42,494 bases of DNA from Clostridiales bacterium (GTDB lineage Bacteria > Bacillota > Clostridia > Christensenellales > Aristaeellaceae), in contig SFGO01000052.1 in NCBI GenBank assembly GCA_004556545.1, positions 1-42,494 on the forward strand. Reading direction: 5' to 3'. Shown here piece by piece: positions 1 to 8,077 of the stretch (position 1 is its first letter; every line of letters starts with the position of its first letter). A program made the position numbers and the translations under genes. The notes under the pieces were generated by a model. It was not told the origin of the DNA. It did no database searches and saw only the letters and a list, made by a program, of their open reading frames with translations.

Positions 1-138
1 GGAACCCGTCCTTCTCAAGCACGATTCACTCAAAATTCTTGACTGTTCTTGCGTTCTTTCCTTATTCTGTATCGTTTTCAAGGTTCGTTGCTCTCAAGCA
101 AGCTTGTACATAATACCATGCACCCGTTTTTTTGTCAA
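1..138 (-). promoter_or_regulatory. Strong promoter and leader, probably of an rRNA operon lying off the left edge
   Basis: Read leftward, TTGACA (138-133), a 17-base spacer and TATTAT (115-110) form a near-perfect sigma-A promoter. Upstream (about 139-190) the minus strand is a run of A tracts that would serve as an UP element. The leader from about position 103 to 1 contains GAACCTTGAAAAC and GTCAAGAATTTTG, which resemble the box sequences found before 16S and 23S rRNA genes in Clostridia and Bacilli. No rRNA gene is inside the window, so the rRNA assignment is inference from promoter strength and leader boxes; a stable tRNA operon is the main alternative. Confidence 0.65.
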
Positions 139-401
139 CACCTTTTTTGAAATTTTTTTACTTTTTTTGTCTTCTTTTTCCAACCCCTTATTTTCCAACG
201 GTTTGCGGTGCTCCCTCCGAACGATTTCCTCTCTGTTTTTCGTTCCCGAACCGTCATTTTTCCCCTTGACCCACCCTTTCCGTCCTCTTTCCTTTACAAA
301 AAACGTATGAACTTCGAACTTTCCCTCCTTCTTTTTCGTCATTATGATGGGATGTTTTCCTGCTTTTCCCTGTCATCAATGTAACTTTCCCCCTCGGCTC
401 A
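139..401. other. Non-coding spacer, T-rich on the + strand
   Basis: This spacer lies between the leftward strong promoter and the rightward gntR promoter. The first 50 bases are A tracts on the minus strand (likely UP element). The rest is low-complexity pyrimidine-rich sequence. Short open frames exist on both strands but have no ribosome binding site and show no recognisable protein, so I see no gene here. Confidence 0.6.
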
Positions 402-430
402 TTGACTTTTTCCTTTCCGCTGCCTTATAC
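402..430 (+). promoter_or_regulatory. Promoter of the gntR-ABC operon
   Basis: TTGACT (402-407), 17 bases, TTATAC (425-430). It lies about 50 bases upstream of the TTG start of the GntR gene and is followed directly by the inverted repeat at 435-459. Confidence 0.7.
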
Positions 431-434
431 TGCT

Positions 435-459
435 TCCGTACTATCTGTTCTAGCACGGA
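435..459. promoter_or_regulatory. Inverted repeat, candidate GntR operator
   Basis: TCCGTACTA (435-443) and TAGCACGGA (451-459) are inverted copies with one mismatch, separated by seven bases. The repeat covers the expected transcription start just after the -10 box, where a bound repressor would block initiation. The first gene of the operon is a GntR-type regulator, so autoregulation is the natural reading. Confidence 0.6.
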
Positions 460-481
460 TAAAAGCAAAGGAGGATCATCC

Positions 482-859
482 TTGTTTCTCATCAATCCCC
501 AAAGCAAGCTGCCTCTGTATGAGCAGCTTGTAGAACAGCTCCGCAGGCAGATCGTTCTGGGAACTGTTTCCCCGGATGCGCCCCTTCCTTCGGTACGTCA
601 GCTTTCGGTCGAGCTGGGTGTGAATCCGAATACCGTCCAAAAAGCCTACCGCGAAATGGAGCAGGAAGGCCTGATCGTTTCCATTCCCGGCCGCGGCAGC
701 TTTGTTACCAGCGATGTCAGCCGCATGCAGGAACGCCAGCGGGCTGCCGAGCTATCCCGTCTTGAAAAAGCCCTTCGTCAGTGTCATGAGATCGGCATTT
801 CCCGCACTGCTGTTCAGGCGCTGGTCAACAAAGTGTATAAGGAGGAATCCTCTTGCTGA
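482..859 (+). CDS. GntR family (YtrA-type) transcriptional regulator
   Basis: A 125-residue DNA-binding regulator. Residues about 8-75 form the GntR winged helix: 'PLYEQLVEQLRRQI', the 'LPSVRQLSVELGVNPNTV' helix-turn-helix, and 'GRGSFV' at the wing. The C-terminal tail is only about 50 residues, with no FadR or UTRA effector domain, which defines the short YtrA subfamily that usually represses a linked ABC transporter. Start: TTG at 482, eight bases after AAAGGAGG; an upstream in-frame ATG at 344 is rejected because it precedes the promoter. The stop lies just past the start of the ABC gene, so translation is coupled. The effector is unknown; cell-envelope stress or antibiotics are common for relatives. 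Confidence 0.9.
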   Translation: MFLINPQSKLPLYEQLVEQLRRQIVLGTVSPDAPLPSVRQLSVELGVNPNTVQKAYREMEQEGLIVSIPGRGSFVTSDVSRMQERQRAAELSRLEKALRQCHEIGISRTAVQALVNKVYKEESSC

Positions 860-1737
860 AAGCCGACCATATTCAAAAGACCTTCGGTTCCAGAGCTGCT
901 CTTGACGATGTCAGTTTCACTTTGGAGTCCGGGCATATCTTCGGCCTCCTGGGCACCAACGGAGCCGGAAAATCCACGCTTCTCCGTGCCATGGCCGGGC
1001 TGCTCCGGCCCGATCAGGGGCAGGTTTCGCTGGACGGCGTGCCCGTTCCGGAAAATCCCGCCTGCAAACAGGCCATCTGCTATCTCAGTGATGAACCCGC
1101 TTTCCTGATGAATGCCACCATTGCGGAAATGTCGCGGATGCAGTCGTCTTTTTATCCCGCTCACAGCGACGATAAACTGGCGGAGCTCTGCCTGCGCTTT
1201 TCTCTCCCGCTTCATGAGCGAATCGCCACTTTTTCCAAAGGGACGCAGAAACGGGCGCAGATCTGTCTGGGGTTGGCCCGGAATCCGCAGGTTCTTTTGT
1301 GTGATGAGACCTTTGACGGCCTCGATCCCGTTATGCGGGACAGCTTCAAAAGGGTTCTCAGTCAGGAGACCTGCGACCGGGGGCTGATCACTGTTCTGGC
1401 CGGTCACAATCAGCAGGAAATGGAAGACATCTGCGACAGCGTCGGTTTCCTGCACGAGGGAAAGCTGGTGCGCTGCGGCGATCTGGACAGTCTGCTGAGC
1501 GACGTACAGAAAGTCCAGTTCATCCCCGGCGAAGCGGTGGAGGATTCCGTTCTGGATTCTTTCTCTCCCCTGCGCGTTCAGCGGCAGGGTCAGCTCATCG
1601 TGCTGACCGTCCGTTCCCGACGTTTCGAGCTGGAAGACAAGCTGCGAAGCCTCCATCCGCTGTTTCTGGAGTTCCTTCCCCTTTCTCTGGAGGAAATCTT
1701 TATCTTGGAAATGGAGGATCAGGGCTATGCAAAATAA
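853..1737 (+). CDS. ABC transporter ATP-binding protein (YtrB-like)
   Basis: A 294-residue ATPase that would energise the membrane protein encoded next. Walker A is GTNGAGKST (34-42), Walker B is VLLCDE (147-152) followed by the D-loop GLDP, and a switch histidine sits in 'LAGHNQ'. The signature loop is FSKGTQKR (127-134) instead of LSGGQ; this degenerate form is common in the ABC-2 type exporters controlled by GntR regulators. The start is TTG at 853 behind AAGGAGG, overlapping the gntR stop by seven bases. The end overlaps the permease gene by 11 bases. Cytoplasmic face of the membrane. Substrate unknown. Confidence 0.92.
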   Translation: MLKADHIQKTFGSRAALDDVSFTLESGHIFGLLGTNGAGKSTLLRAMAGLLRPDQGQVSLDGVPVPENPACKQAICYLSDEPAFLMNATIAEMSRMQSSFYPAHSDDKLAELCLRFSLPLHERIATFSKGTQKRAQICLGLARNPQVLLCDETFDGLDPVMRDSFKRVLSQETCDRGLITVLAGHNQQEMEDICDSVGFLHEGKLVRCGDLDSLLSDVQKVQFIPGEAVEDSVLDSFSPLRVQRQGQLIVLTVRSRRFELEDKLRSLHPLFLEFLPLSLEEIFILEMEDQGYAK

Positions 1738-3862
1738 GCGGCTTCATCCTGTTCGTTTCTTTCTGCATCGATATTTTTATCTGGGCTTTGCCATGCTGGC
1801 GATTTTTGTTCTCGTACTTCCGCTGCAAGCGCTGGTCCGCCTGCCCGCGTCCCTGAACGAATGGAATCGCATGGCGCTGCAATCCGGCGGGACGCTGGCG
1901 GATTATGCTGCGGAGATCCGCCTTTTTCTCTCCTGCTCGCTGCTGTATTCCCTGTTGGGGCTGGAGGGTCTTTGCGTTCTTTTTGCCGTCACCGGCTTTC
2001 TTTCTGCCATGATTCTTTTCCGGCACCTGTTTTCCCGCCGAAAGGGCATGCTGGTGGATTCCCTGCCGAACACCCGCGCCGTGGATTTTGGGCGGCGTTT
2101 CGTCTGTTTTCTCCTTTTCAGCGTCCTTCCCATCCTGCTCAGCTTCGGCGCCTATCTTCTCGTGATCGCCCTTAATGGTCTGGGAGCCTATCTTCTCTGG
2201 GAAAAGCTGCTGGCCCGCATGGCCGTCCTTCTTCTGATCCATTTCTATGGCTTTGCCGTCGGAGCGCTGGCCTGTGTCCTGACCGGCTATTTCTGGGCGG
2301 CTCTGCTGGCCGGAGCCGTGCTCACCGTTTCCTTTGAGGGAACCTTTTTCCTGTGGAGCACCATTGCCGGTCACTATCTGGATACCATGCCGGACTCCTT
2401 CTATCAGGACTGGCTCAGCCGCCTGTCCCCCATCTATGGGATGTACAAAAACGTTTATCAGCCCGGCATTGTTTCTCTCCTGCCGGGGCTTGCCGCCATC
2501 TTCCTGATGGGCGGACTGGCCCTGCTGCTGTATCGCATCCGTCGGCTGGAATCCGCCGAGCATACGCTGGCCTTTCATCCGCTGGAATGGATCATGGAGC
2601 TTTTTCTGGGGCTGGTCGGCGGCACCCTTACGGGCGCGTTGGTCTGGTACACCGCCGGGACGGAGCTTTCTCTGCTGCTGGGGCTGTTTCTGGGAACCCT
2701 GCTGGTCTCCGGGCTCTGTTATCTGGTTTTTCACCTGCGTCTGACCGGCATTTTCCAGCGCTGGTATCTGCCCGTCTGCACCTCCGTGGTGCTGCTTCTG
2801 GCCGTGGTCTGCCTTCACTATGACGTCTTCGGCTACGACCGCTGGCTTCCCTCCCGGGAAAGCCTCACTTCCTTCACCTTTCGTCCCGAGCTTTCCAGCG
2901 CTTCCGAAGCCGTCACGCTGACCTCTCCCGAAACGCTGGATGCCGCCTATGAATGGGCCTGTCTTCTGCGGGACGAAGCGGAGGAACAGCCGGACGGCAT
3001 GCGGTATCGCTACAGCCGCACTTCCGCAAACGTCTGCATCACCTATCAGCTGGGCGGACGGAAGGTCTCTCGTCTTTATCAAAACAAGACGGCTCGTGAT
3101 CAGAGTGCCGGACTGATGAAGACGCTTCTGGAAAGCAGCGATTACCGTTCTCAGCAGACAGAACGCTTCTTTTTCCGGCATCCTGAAGCCATTCAGTCCG
3201 TCAGCGTTTACCCGGAAATGTCCTACTATTCCAGCAGCAGTTACCTTCGCTGCTCGGCAGACACCCGCGACCCTTCCTGCTCCTTCACCGTTTCCGACGT
3301 AGTCAGCGCATTGCGGCAGGACCTGTCTGCACGCACCTATGAGGATCTGCTGAACGATCCGCTGTTCACTATGCTGCTGTATGGCAGCGAGGAGGACGGT
3401 CGTTCTTCCACTCTGTCCCTTCCGCTCTATGCCTCAGATAAGCACGTACTGTCGGTCATTTTCGGCAGTGCCATGGCCGATATCGTGGACTTTGTTTCCG
3501 GCGGCTACGCAGCCTCTGACGGTGTAATCGCCGTCAAGCAGGTGTACAGTGTTCCCGCCAGTGCGCTTTATGCCTCGGAGCGCCCCTTCCATCCCGAGTG
3601 CCTGCTGGATACTCAGGTCGCCGCCTCGCCGGAGCAGGCGGTGGAATGGGCGCGCCAGACCGTCTCCAATGAAAGCGCCTATCGCTATTATGCTCCCGAT
3701 TTTCGTTCCGACAGCTACAGCGTCCTCTATCTCTTCCGTCAGGACGATCTGGCAGATTACGTTTCCAGCGGCGCCCTCACTGCCTACGATCCCGAGCATC
3801 CCGAGACCCTCCCCGAAGCCGGTACCTTCTGGTTCCAGCGCCGCTATTTCCCCGGCGAATGA
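1727..3862 (+). CDS. ABC-2 type membrane protein with large C-terminal extracytoplasmic domain
   Basis: A 711-residue partner of the preceding ATPase. About nine hydrophobic segments occupy residues 15-370, beginning with the pair near 17-39 and 66-100 that is typical of ABC-2 permeases. After the last segment (about 350-367) some 340 residues are polar, rich in Ser and Tyr and without further membrane spans, so this part probably lies outside the cell. Its layout resembles Bacillota proteins annotated as ABC permeases next to YtrA/YtrB genes, but I cannot name the domain. The only permease of the operon, so it presumably works as a homodimer. Followed by a bidirectional terminator. Confidence 0.8.
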   Translation: MQNKRLHPVRFFLHRYFYLGFAMLAIFVLVLPLQALVRLPASLNEWNRMALQSGGTLADYAAEIRLFLSCSLLYSLLGLEGLCVLFAVTGFLSAMILFRHLFSRRKGMLVDSLPNTRAVDFGRRFVCFLLFSVLPILLSFGAYLLVIALNGLGAYLLWEKLLARMAVLLLIHFYGFAVGALACVLTGYFWAALLAGAVLTVSFEGTFFLWSTIAGHYLDTMPDSFYQDWLSRLSPIYGMYKNVYQPGIVSLLPGLAAIFLMGGLALLLYRIRRLESAEHTLAFHPLEWIMELFLGLVGGTLTGALVWYTAGTELSLLLGLFLGTLLVSGLCYLVFHLRLTGIFQRWYLPVCTSVVLLLAVVCLHYDVFGYDRWLPSRESLTSFTFRPELSSASEAVTLTSPETLDAAYEWACLLRDEAEEQPDGMRYRYSRTSANVCITYQLGGRKVSRLYQNKTARDQSAGLMKTLLESSDYRSQQTERFFFRHPEAIQSVSVYPEMSYYSSSSYLRCSADTRDPSCSFTVSDVVSALRQDLSARTYEDLLNDPLFTMLLYGSEEDGRSSTLSLPLYASDKHVLSVIFGSAMADIVDFVSGGYAASDGVIAVKQVYSVPASALYASERPFHPECLLDTQVAASPEQAVEWARQTVSNESAYRYYAPDFRSDSYSVLYLFRQDDLADYVSSGALTAYDPEHPETLPEAGTFWFQRRYFPGE

Positions 3863-3901
3863 CGAAAGGCCGCCCCTTTCCGACGTCAAAATAAACCAAA
3901 C

Positions 3902-3941
3902 GCCCGCATTTTCCCCCTCATTCACAGGGAAAAACGCGGGC
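3902..3941. terminator. Bidirectional terminator between convergent genes
   Basis: GCCCGCATTTTCCCC (3902-3916) pairs with GGGAAAAACGCGGGC (3927-3941) with small mismatches. It is followed by TTT and a T-rich stretch on the + strand, and has T-rich flanks on the minus strand. It serves the ABC operon (+) and the GDPD operon (-). Confidence 0.75.
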
Positions 3942-3964
3942 TTTCATTCTGCCTTTTTTATCTT

Positions 3965-4792
3965 TTACCGTTTCTCTTCCGGCGTAAACAGCTCAAAGAT
4001 CGGATAATCGTACTCCTTCTGTACCCGATCCATCAGCTTCTGATCCCGAATCGTCCAGGCCGCCAGATAGGGCTTGAACAGCTTCTTTTCCAGCCACATG
4101 CTCAGGTTGCCATCCTCCGCCGCGCAGTAGGCCACGAAATGGGGCCGGGTCAGGCACAGCGGCAGCAGATACTTCATCGCAAAATGCTCCAGCCTGCTCA
4201 GTTCGCCCGGCTTCCACTTGCCGCCGGAAGCCAGCTCGCCCCGCACCACTTCCGGCGCGTGTTGACGGAACCACCGCACTGCCAGCGGATGAAAGCTTTC
4301 CACGCAATACGCGCCCTTGTAGCGGCGTAGCTGATCGTAGGTCGCTTCGCAGGTCTGCTCGATCCGATCATGGTATTTGACTTCAACAATCATGGGCGTT
4401 TTGCCGTCCACCAGCGCCAGTACCTCGGAAAACAACGGGATTTTCGAACCGTCCGGCAGCGGATATTCCATCAGCTGCGCGTAGGTCTGAGTATACAGAT
4501 CCTTGTCCACGCCGCAGACTCTCTTCAGATTCTTGTCATGGAAGACCACCAGCTGATCGTCCGCCGTCAGCTGTACGTCCAATTCCATCCCGTATCCGGT
4601 CTCCATGGCCCGCCGGAAGGCTTCCAGACTGTTCTCCGCCACCTGATGATTGCCGTCATGCAGTCCACGGTGCGCATACAGCCAGCCCTTCAGCGCGCTG
4701 TCGTCCGGCTTTTTCCCCGCCGGGGCGATCAGCCACAGATACACCAGAAACAGTACCGCCAGAATTCCCAGAATCCACCATACCGCTGTCAT
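3965..4792 (-). CDS. Membrane-anchored glycerophosphodiester phosphodiesterase (GDPD family)
   Basis: A 275-residue enzyme of the GlpQ/UgpQ fold that hydrolyses glycerophosphodiesters to glycerol 3-phosphate and an alcohol. Family motifs are intact: AHRG with His41, ENSLEAF (53-59), Glu70 and Asp72 in MELDVQ, and His85 in VVFHD. One N-terminal hydrophobic helix (residues 3-23) is not followed by a cleavage site, so the catalytic domain is probably tethered to the membrane. It lies two bases after an MFS transporter gene and shares its promoter. The substrate could be phospholipid head groups or a glycerophosphate polymer; the sequence does not decide. Confidence 0.88.
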   Translation of the reverse strand: MTAVWWILGILAVLFLVYLWLIAPAGKKPDDSALKGWLYAHRGLHDGNHQVAENSLEAFRRAMETGYGMELDVQLTADDQLVVFHDKNLKRVCGVDKDLYTQTYAQLMEYPLPDGSKIPLFSEVLALVDGKTPMIVEVKYHDRIEQTCEATYDQLRRYKGAYCVESFHPLAVRWFRQHAPEVVRGELASGGKWKPGELSRLEHFAMKYLLPLCLTRPHFVAYCAAEDGNLSMWLEKKLFKPYLAAWTIRDQKLMDRVQKEYDYPIFELFTPEEKR

Positions 4793-4794
4793 TC

Positions 4795-6096
4795 TCAGTC
4801 ATCTCCTACGTCAAAGGCTTCCAGCTTGCTCTTGGGCGGTTCGGGCTTGTTGTCGCCGTGCCGGGTCAGGGTGATGGTCACAAAGGAGATGGCCACCATC
4901 ATCGTTGCATAGGGCATCAGCGTCTGATAGCCCACATGCTCCAGAAGAAGACCGCTCAGAATGGGCGTAATAATCTGCGCCGCCATGGAGAAGGTGTAGT
5001 AGTATCCCGTGTACTTGCCCACGTCGCCGCTCTTGCTGATTTCCACCACCATGGGGTAGGAATTCACGTTAATCATGGCCCAGGCCACGCCCACCAGCGC
5101 GAATACGACGTATACCGCCGGATGGAAGGCCTTGAACAGGCCCGCCGCGGCAAAGCAGACCGCCAGCAGAATCACGCCCGCCTGAATCATCTTTTTCCGG
5201 CCGAACTTGCTGGACAGCATGCCCACCGGCAGATAGCTCAGCACCGCGCCCACCGTAGCCACCATCAGGCACAGGGAGGCCGCTTTGATGTCGTAGCCCC
5301 ACTGCACCTGCATATACCGGGTAAAGGCCGAGGTCACGGCATTGTACCCCATAAACCAGAACGCCACGGAAAAAAGAATCAGCCACAGGCTGCGCCGCAC
5401 GTCCGGGGCCAGCTCGCCGAAGGCCTTGCCGGCCTCCGCCTTCGCCTGCTCCGCCGCCTTGTCCTCCTCGGTCTCCAGCGCGGCCACCTCCGCCGCCAGC
5501 TTGTTTTCCCGCACCGTCAAAAGCAGCACGATCACCGAGGCCGCCATCAGCAGCGATACCGCCAGGAACAGCAGCGTATAGTCGTTCCGCCCATTCGCGC
5601 CTTCATGCACCAGAAGCCCGGTCACGGCCAGCGTAAAGACGCCGCCCAGCGCGCCCATCAGATTGATGATGGCGTTTCCCTTGCTGCGCAGGGGCTTGGG
5701 GGTCACGTCCGGCATCAGCGCCACGGCCGGCGAACGATAGGTGCCCATGGCGATCAGCAGCAGCCCCAGCGGGATCACGAACAGCAGCAGTTTTTCGTGG
5801 TTGTCCGCATAAGGCAGGATGTTCATCAGGATGACCGCCGCCGCCGTGCCGCCCAGAATAAAGGGCATGCGCCGTCCCAGCTTCGTGTGGCACTTGTCGG
5901 ACAGCTTGCCGAAGAAGGGCAGCAGGAACAGCGCCAGCACGTTATCCATGGCCATGACCACGCCCACCAGACTGTCCTTCATGTGGAAGGTGTTCTTCAA
6001 AATCAGGGGAATCACATTGTCGTACAGCTGCCAGAACGCGCAGATGGACAGGAACGCAAAGCCCACCAGCAGCGTCCGTTTGTAGTTCAGTTTCAT
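4795..6096 (-). CDS. MFS transporter, SLC45/GPH-like
   Basis: A 433-residue secondary transporter with about 12 hydrophobic segments. The loop 'GKLSDKCHTKLGRRMPF' after helix 2-3 matches the MFS motif A form seen in sugar cation symporters (SLC45 and glycoside-pentoside-hexuronide groups). A charged central loop (Glu/Lys/Ala rich, between helices 6 and 7) separates the two halves. Start: ATG at 6096 behind GGAGGAAAAG. The open frame continues upstream to 6207, but the promoter at 6159-6188 lies inside that extension, so the longer form is rejected. First gene of a two-gene operon with the GDPD; the substrate may be linked to glycerophosphodiesters or a sugar, which is inference. Confidence 0.85.
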   Translation of the reverse strand: MKLNYKRTLLVGFAFLSICAFWQLYDNVIPLILKNTFHMKDSLVGVVMAMDNVLALFLLPFFGKLSDKCHTKLGRRMPFILGGTAAAVILMNILPYADNHEKLLLFVIPLGLLLIAMGTYRSPAVALMPDVTPKPLRSKGNAIINLMGALGGVFTLAVTGLLVHEGANGRNDYTLLFLAVSLLMAASVIVLLLTVRENKLAAEVAALETEEDKAAEQAKAEAGKAFGELAPDVRRSLWLILFSVAFWFMGYNAVTSAFTRYMQVQWGYDIKAASLCLMVATVGAVLSYLPVGMLSSKFGRKKMIQAGVILLAVCFAAAGLFKAFHPAVYVVFALVGVAWAMINVNSYPMVVEISKSGDVGKYTGYYYTFSMAAQIITPILSGLLLEHVGYQTLMPYATMMVAISFVTITLTRHGDNKPEPPKSKLEAFDVGDD

Positions 6097-6158
6097 CTCT
6101 TTTCCTCCGTCCTCCGAAAAGACCGGATCTTTCCCGCCTTTTCCATACTCGTCTCTCA

Positions 6159-6188
6159 TATATACTCCAAATGAAAGCCAAAAGTCAA
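6159..6188 (-). promoter_or_regulatory. Promoter of the MFS-GDPD operon
   Basis: Read leftward: TTGACT (6188-6183), 18 bases, TATATA (6164-6159). This puts the start about 55 bases before the ATG at 6096. It is divergent from, and four bases away from, the yicC promoter. Confidence 0.65.
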
Positions 6189-6191
6189 ACC

Positions 6192-6220
6192 TTGTATAAC
6201 GCTTCATAAAATGGTATAAT
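6192..6220 (+). promoter_or_regulatory. Promoter of the yicC-remA-gmk-rpoZ-coaBC operon
   Basis: TTGTAT (6192-6197), 17 bases, TATAAT (6215-6220), with a TG one base before the -10 box (extended -10). The AAAGGAGG ribosome site of yicC follows at 6235-6242. Confidence 0.8.
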
Positions 6221-6249
6221 AAAGGTTACATCGAAAGGAGGGCGCACCC

Positions 6250-7125
6250 ATGGACAGCATGACGGGCTACGGACGCGGCGCCGCCCGGCGGGATGGCCGG
6301 GAAATCACCGTGGAATTCAAGGCGGTCAACCATCGTTTTCTGGATTTGTCCTTCCGCGCTCCCAAGAATCTCGCTTTTCTCGAGGACGCATTCCGCTCTT
6401 TTCTGAACGAAAGCGGCGTTCGTCGGGGACATGTGGACATTTTCATCAATTATGCCAATCATCGGGAGGATGCTCAGAAGATCGTGCTGGATCGGGAGCT
6501 TCTGCACAGCTTCCGCAAGGCGTGGCACGAATGCGAAGATCTTCTGGACTTCTGCAAGAAGCCCGACGCCGCCGAGGTGCTGACCATGAGCGGCGCCTAT
6601 TCCCTCCGTCAGGCGGACGAGGACGCGGAAGCGGTCACGGCGCTGGCGCTGGAAGCCGCCCGGGAGGCTATCGAAGCCTTTCTGCGCATGCGCCGCACCG
6701 AGGGCGAAGCGTTGGCCCGGGATCTGCTTTCCAATCTGGACGCGCTTTCCGCTCTTTGCAACGAGATCGCCCAGCGTGCTCCCCAGGTGCCGGAGGACTA
6801 CCGCAAACGCCTGCAGGCCCGTCTGGCCGAGTGGCAGGTGACGGAGACCGATCCCCAGCGCATTGCGCAGGAGGTGGCCATCATGGCCGACCGCTGCGCC
6901 ATCGACGAAGAGCTCAGCCGTCTGGAAAGCCATATCGCCCAGTTTGCCGATACCGTCCGCACAGCGGCGGAAGTGGGCAAAAAGCTGGATTTCCTGCTTC
7001 AGGAAATGAACCGGGAGATCAACACCATCGGCTCCAAGGCTTCCGACAGCGAAATCGCTCAGCGGGTCGTTGCCGCCAAGTGCATCGTTGAAAAGCTGCG
7101 CGAGCAGGTGCAAAACGTGGTCTGA
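6250..7125 (+). CDS. yicC: YicC/YloC family endoribonuclease
   Basis: A 291-residue protein with the family hallmarks: N-terminal SMTGYGR, 'EFKAVNHRFLD' (about 21-34), the central acidic helical region, and the C-terminal 'FLLQEMNREINTIGSK' block ending in EKLREQVQN. YicC proteins are reported to be RNA endonucleases that help RNA turnover. The start at 6250 is seven bases after AGGAGG. First gene of a five-gene operon in the order usual for Clostridia, followed 24 bases later by remA. Confidence 0.93.
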   Translation: MDSMTGYGRGAARRDGREITVEFKAVNHRFLDLSFRAPKNLAFLEDAFRSFLNESGVRRGHVDIFINYANHREDAQKIVLDRELLHSFRKAWHECEDLLDFCKKPDAAEVLTMSGAYSLRQADEDAEAVTALALEAAREAIEAFLRMRRTEGEALARDLLSNLDALSALCNEIAQRAPQVPEDYRKRLQARLAEWQVTETDPQRIAQEVAIMADRCAIDEELSRLESHIAQFADTVRTAAEVGKKLDFLLQEMNREINTIGSKASDSEIAQRVVAAKCIVEKLREQVQNVV

Positions 7126-7149
7126 CCCATCCGACAGGAGGAACGCTCA

Positions 7150-7422
7150 TTGCTTCGACTCATTAACATCGGCTTCGGCAATATGGTAGCCGCCGACCGT
7201 ATCATTGCCATCGCCAGCCCTGACAGCGCGCCGGTCAAGCGGTTGATTCAGGAAGCGCGGGAAAGGCACCGGGTAGTGGACTGCACGCAGGGCCGCCGCA
7301 CGCGGGCTGTTCTGCAAATGGACAGCGATCACCTGATTCTTTCCGCCATTCAGCCCGAAACCATCGCGGGCAGGCTTACCGATAAAGATCCCAGTTCCAA
7401 AGATGAGGAAAGAGAGGCTTGA
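7150..7422 (+). CDS. remA: RemA-like DUF370 regulator
   Basis: A 90-residue member of the RemA (extracellular matrix regulatory protein A) family. 'LINIGFGNMV', 'RIIAIASPDSAPVKR' and 'VVDCTQGRRTRAVL' are the characteristic segments. In Bacillus RemA is a DNA-binding ring that activates matrix genes; in other Bacillota the gene sits, as here, between yicC and gmk. Start is TTG at 7150, eight bases after AGGAGG. The gene ends three bases before gmk. Confidence 0.92.
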   Translation: MLRLINIGFGNMVAADRIIAIASPDSAPVKRLIQEARERHRVVDCTQGRRTRAVLQMDSDHLILSAIQPETIAGRLTDKDPSSKDEEREA

Positions 7423-7425
7423 TCC

Positions 7426-8037
7426 ATGGCTGTTTCCATTGCACGAAAGGGTATGCTGCTGATTATTTCCGGGCCGTCCGGCGCGGGAAAGGGCACGCTG
7501 GTCAAGAAGCTGCTGAACAGCGACCCCAGCTTCCGTCTCAGCTGCAGCGTCACGACCCGTCAGCCCCGGGAGGGAGAAATCGAGGGCGTTCACTATTACT
7601 TCATTGACGATGCCAAATACGCTCAATTGATGGAGGAAAACGCCTTTTTGGAGCATGCATCCGTGCATGGCCACAGCTACGGCACCCTGCGGGAACCCGT
7701 AGAAAAGATGATTTCCGAGGGGCTGAACGTGGTGCTGGAAATCGACCCTCAGGGCGCTCTTTCCGTCATGGAAAACGCGAAGGATTACGTCAGCGTTTTC
7801 ATTCTTCCCCCCAGCTTTGAGGATCTGCGGGTGCGCCTGCATACCCGCAATACCGATGACCCTGTGGAAATCGAGCGCCGGCTGAACAACGCCCGCGGCG
7901 AGGTCCGCAAGGTGGATCATTATCAATATGCCATCATCAACGACAATCTGGAGCTGGCCTACACCCAGCTGCAATCCATTGTCCGCGCCGAGAAGCAGCG
8001 CACCAGCCGCTTCCATCCCCATATTCTGGACGACTGA
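7426..8037 (+). CDS. gmk: Guanylate kinase
   Basis: A 203-residue enzyme that phosphorylates GMP to GDP. P-loop GPSGAGKG is at 16-23. The GMP-binding segment 'SVTTRQPREGEIEGVHYYF' follows, with Arg and Tyr residues expected to grip the base, and 'EIDPQGA' and the lid 'RRLNNARGEV' are present. Length is normal for the family. Translation probably re-initiates after remA, whose stop is close. Confidence 0.97.
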   Translation: MAVSIARKGMLLIISGPSGAGKGTLVKKLLNSDPSFRLSCSVTTRQPREGEIEGVHYYFIDDAKYAQLMEENAFLEHASVHGHSYGTLREPVEKMISEGLNVVLEIDPQGALSVMENAKDYVSVFILPPSFEDLRVRLHTRNTDDPVEIERRLNNARGEVRKVDHYQYAIINDNLELAYTQLQSIVRAEKQRTSRFHPHILDD

Positions 8038-8077
8038 CCGTCCCGCAACTTTCCATTATCTGAAGGAGGAACATTCC

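Noticed and set aside
94..342. Lys/Arg-rich open frame on the minus strand and a complementary + frame
   Set aside because: Overlaps the strong leftward promoter and A tracts, with no ribosome site and no recognisable protein.
4858..6174. Long + strand open frame opposite the MFS gene, rich in His, Gln and Arg
   Set aside because: Antisense shadow of a GC-rich real gene; composition is typical of such shadows.
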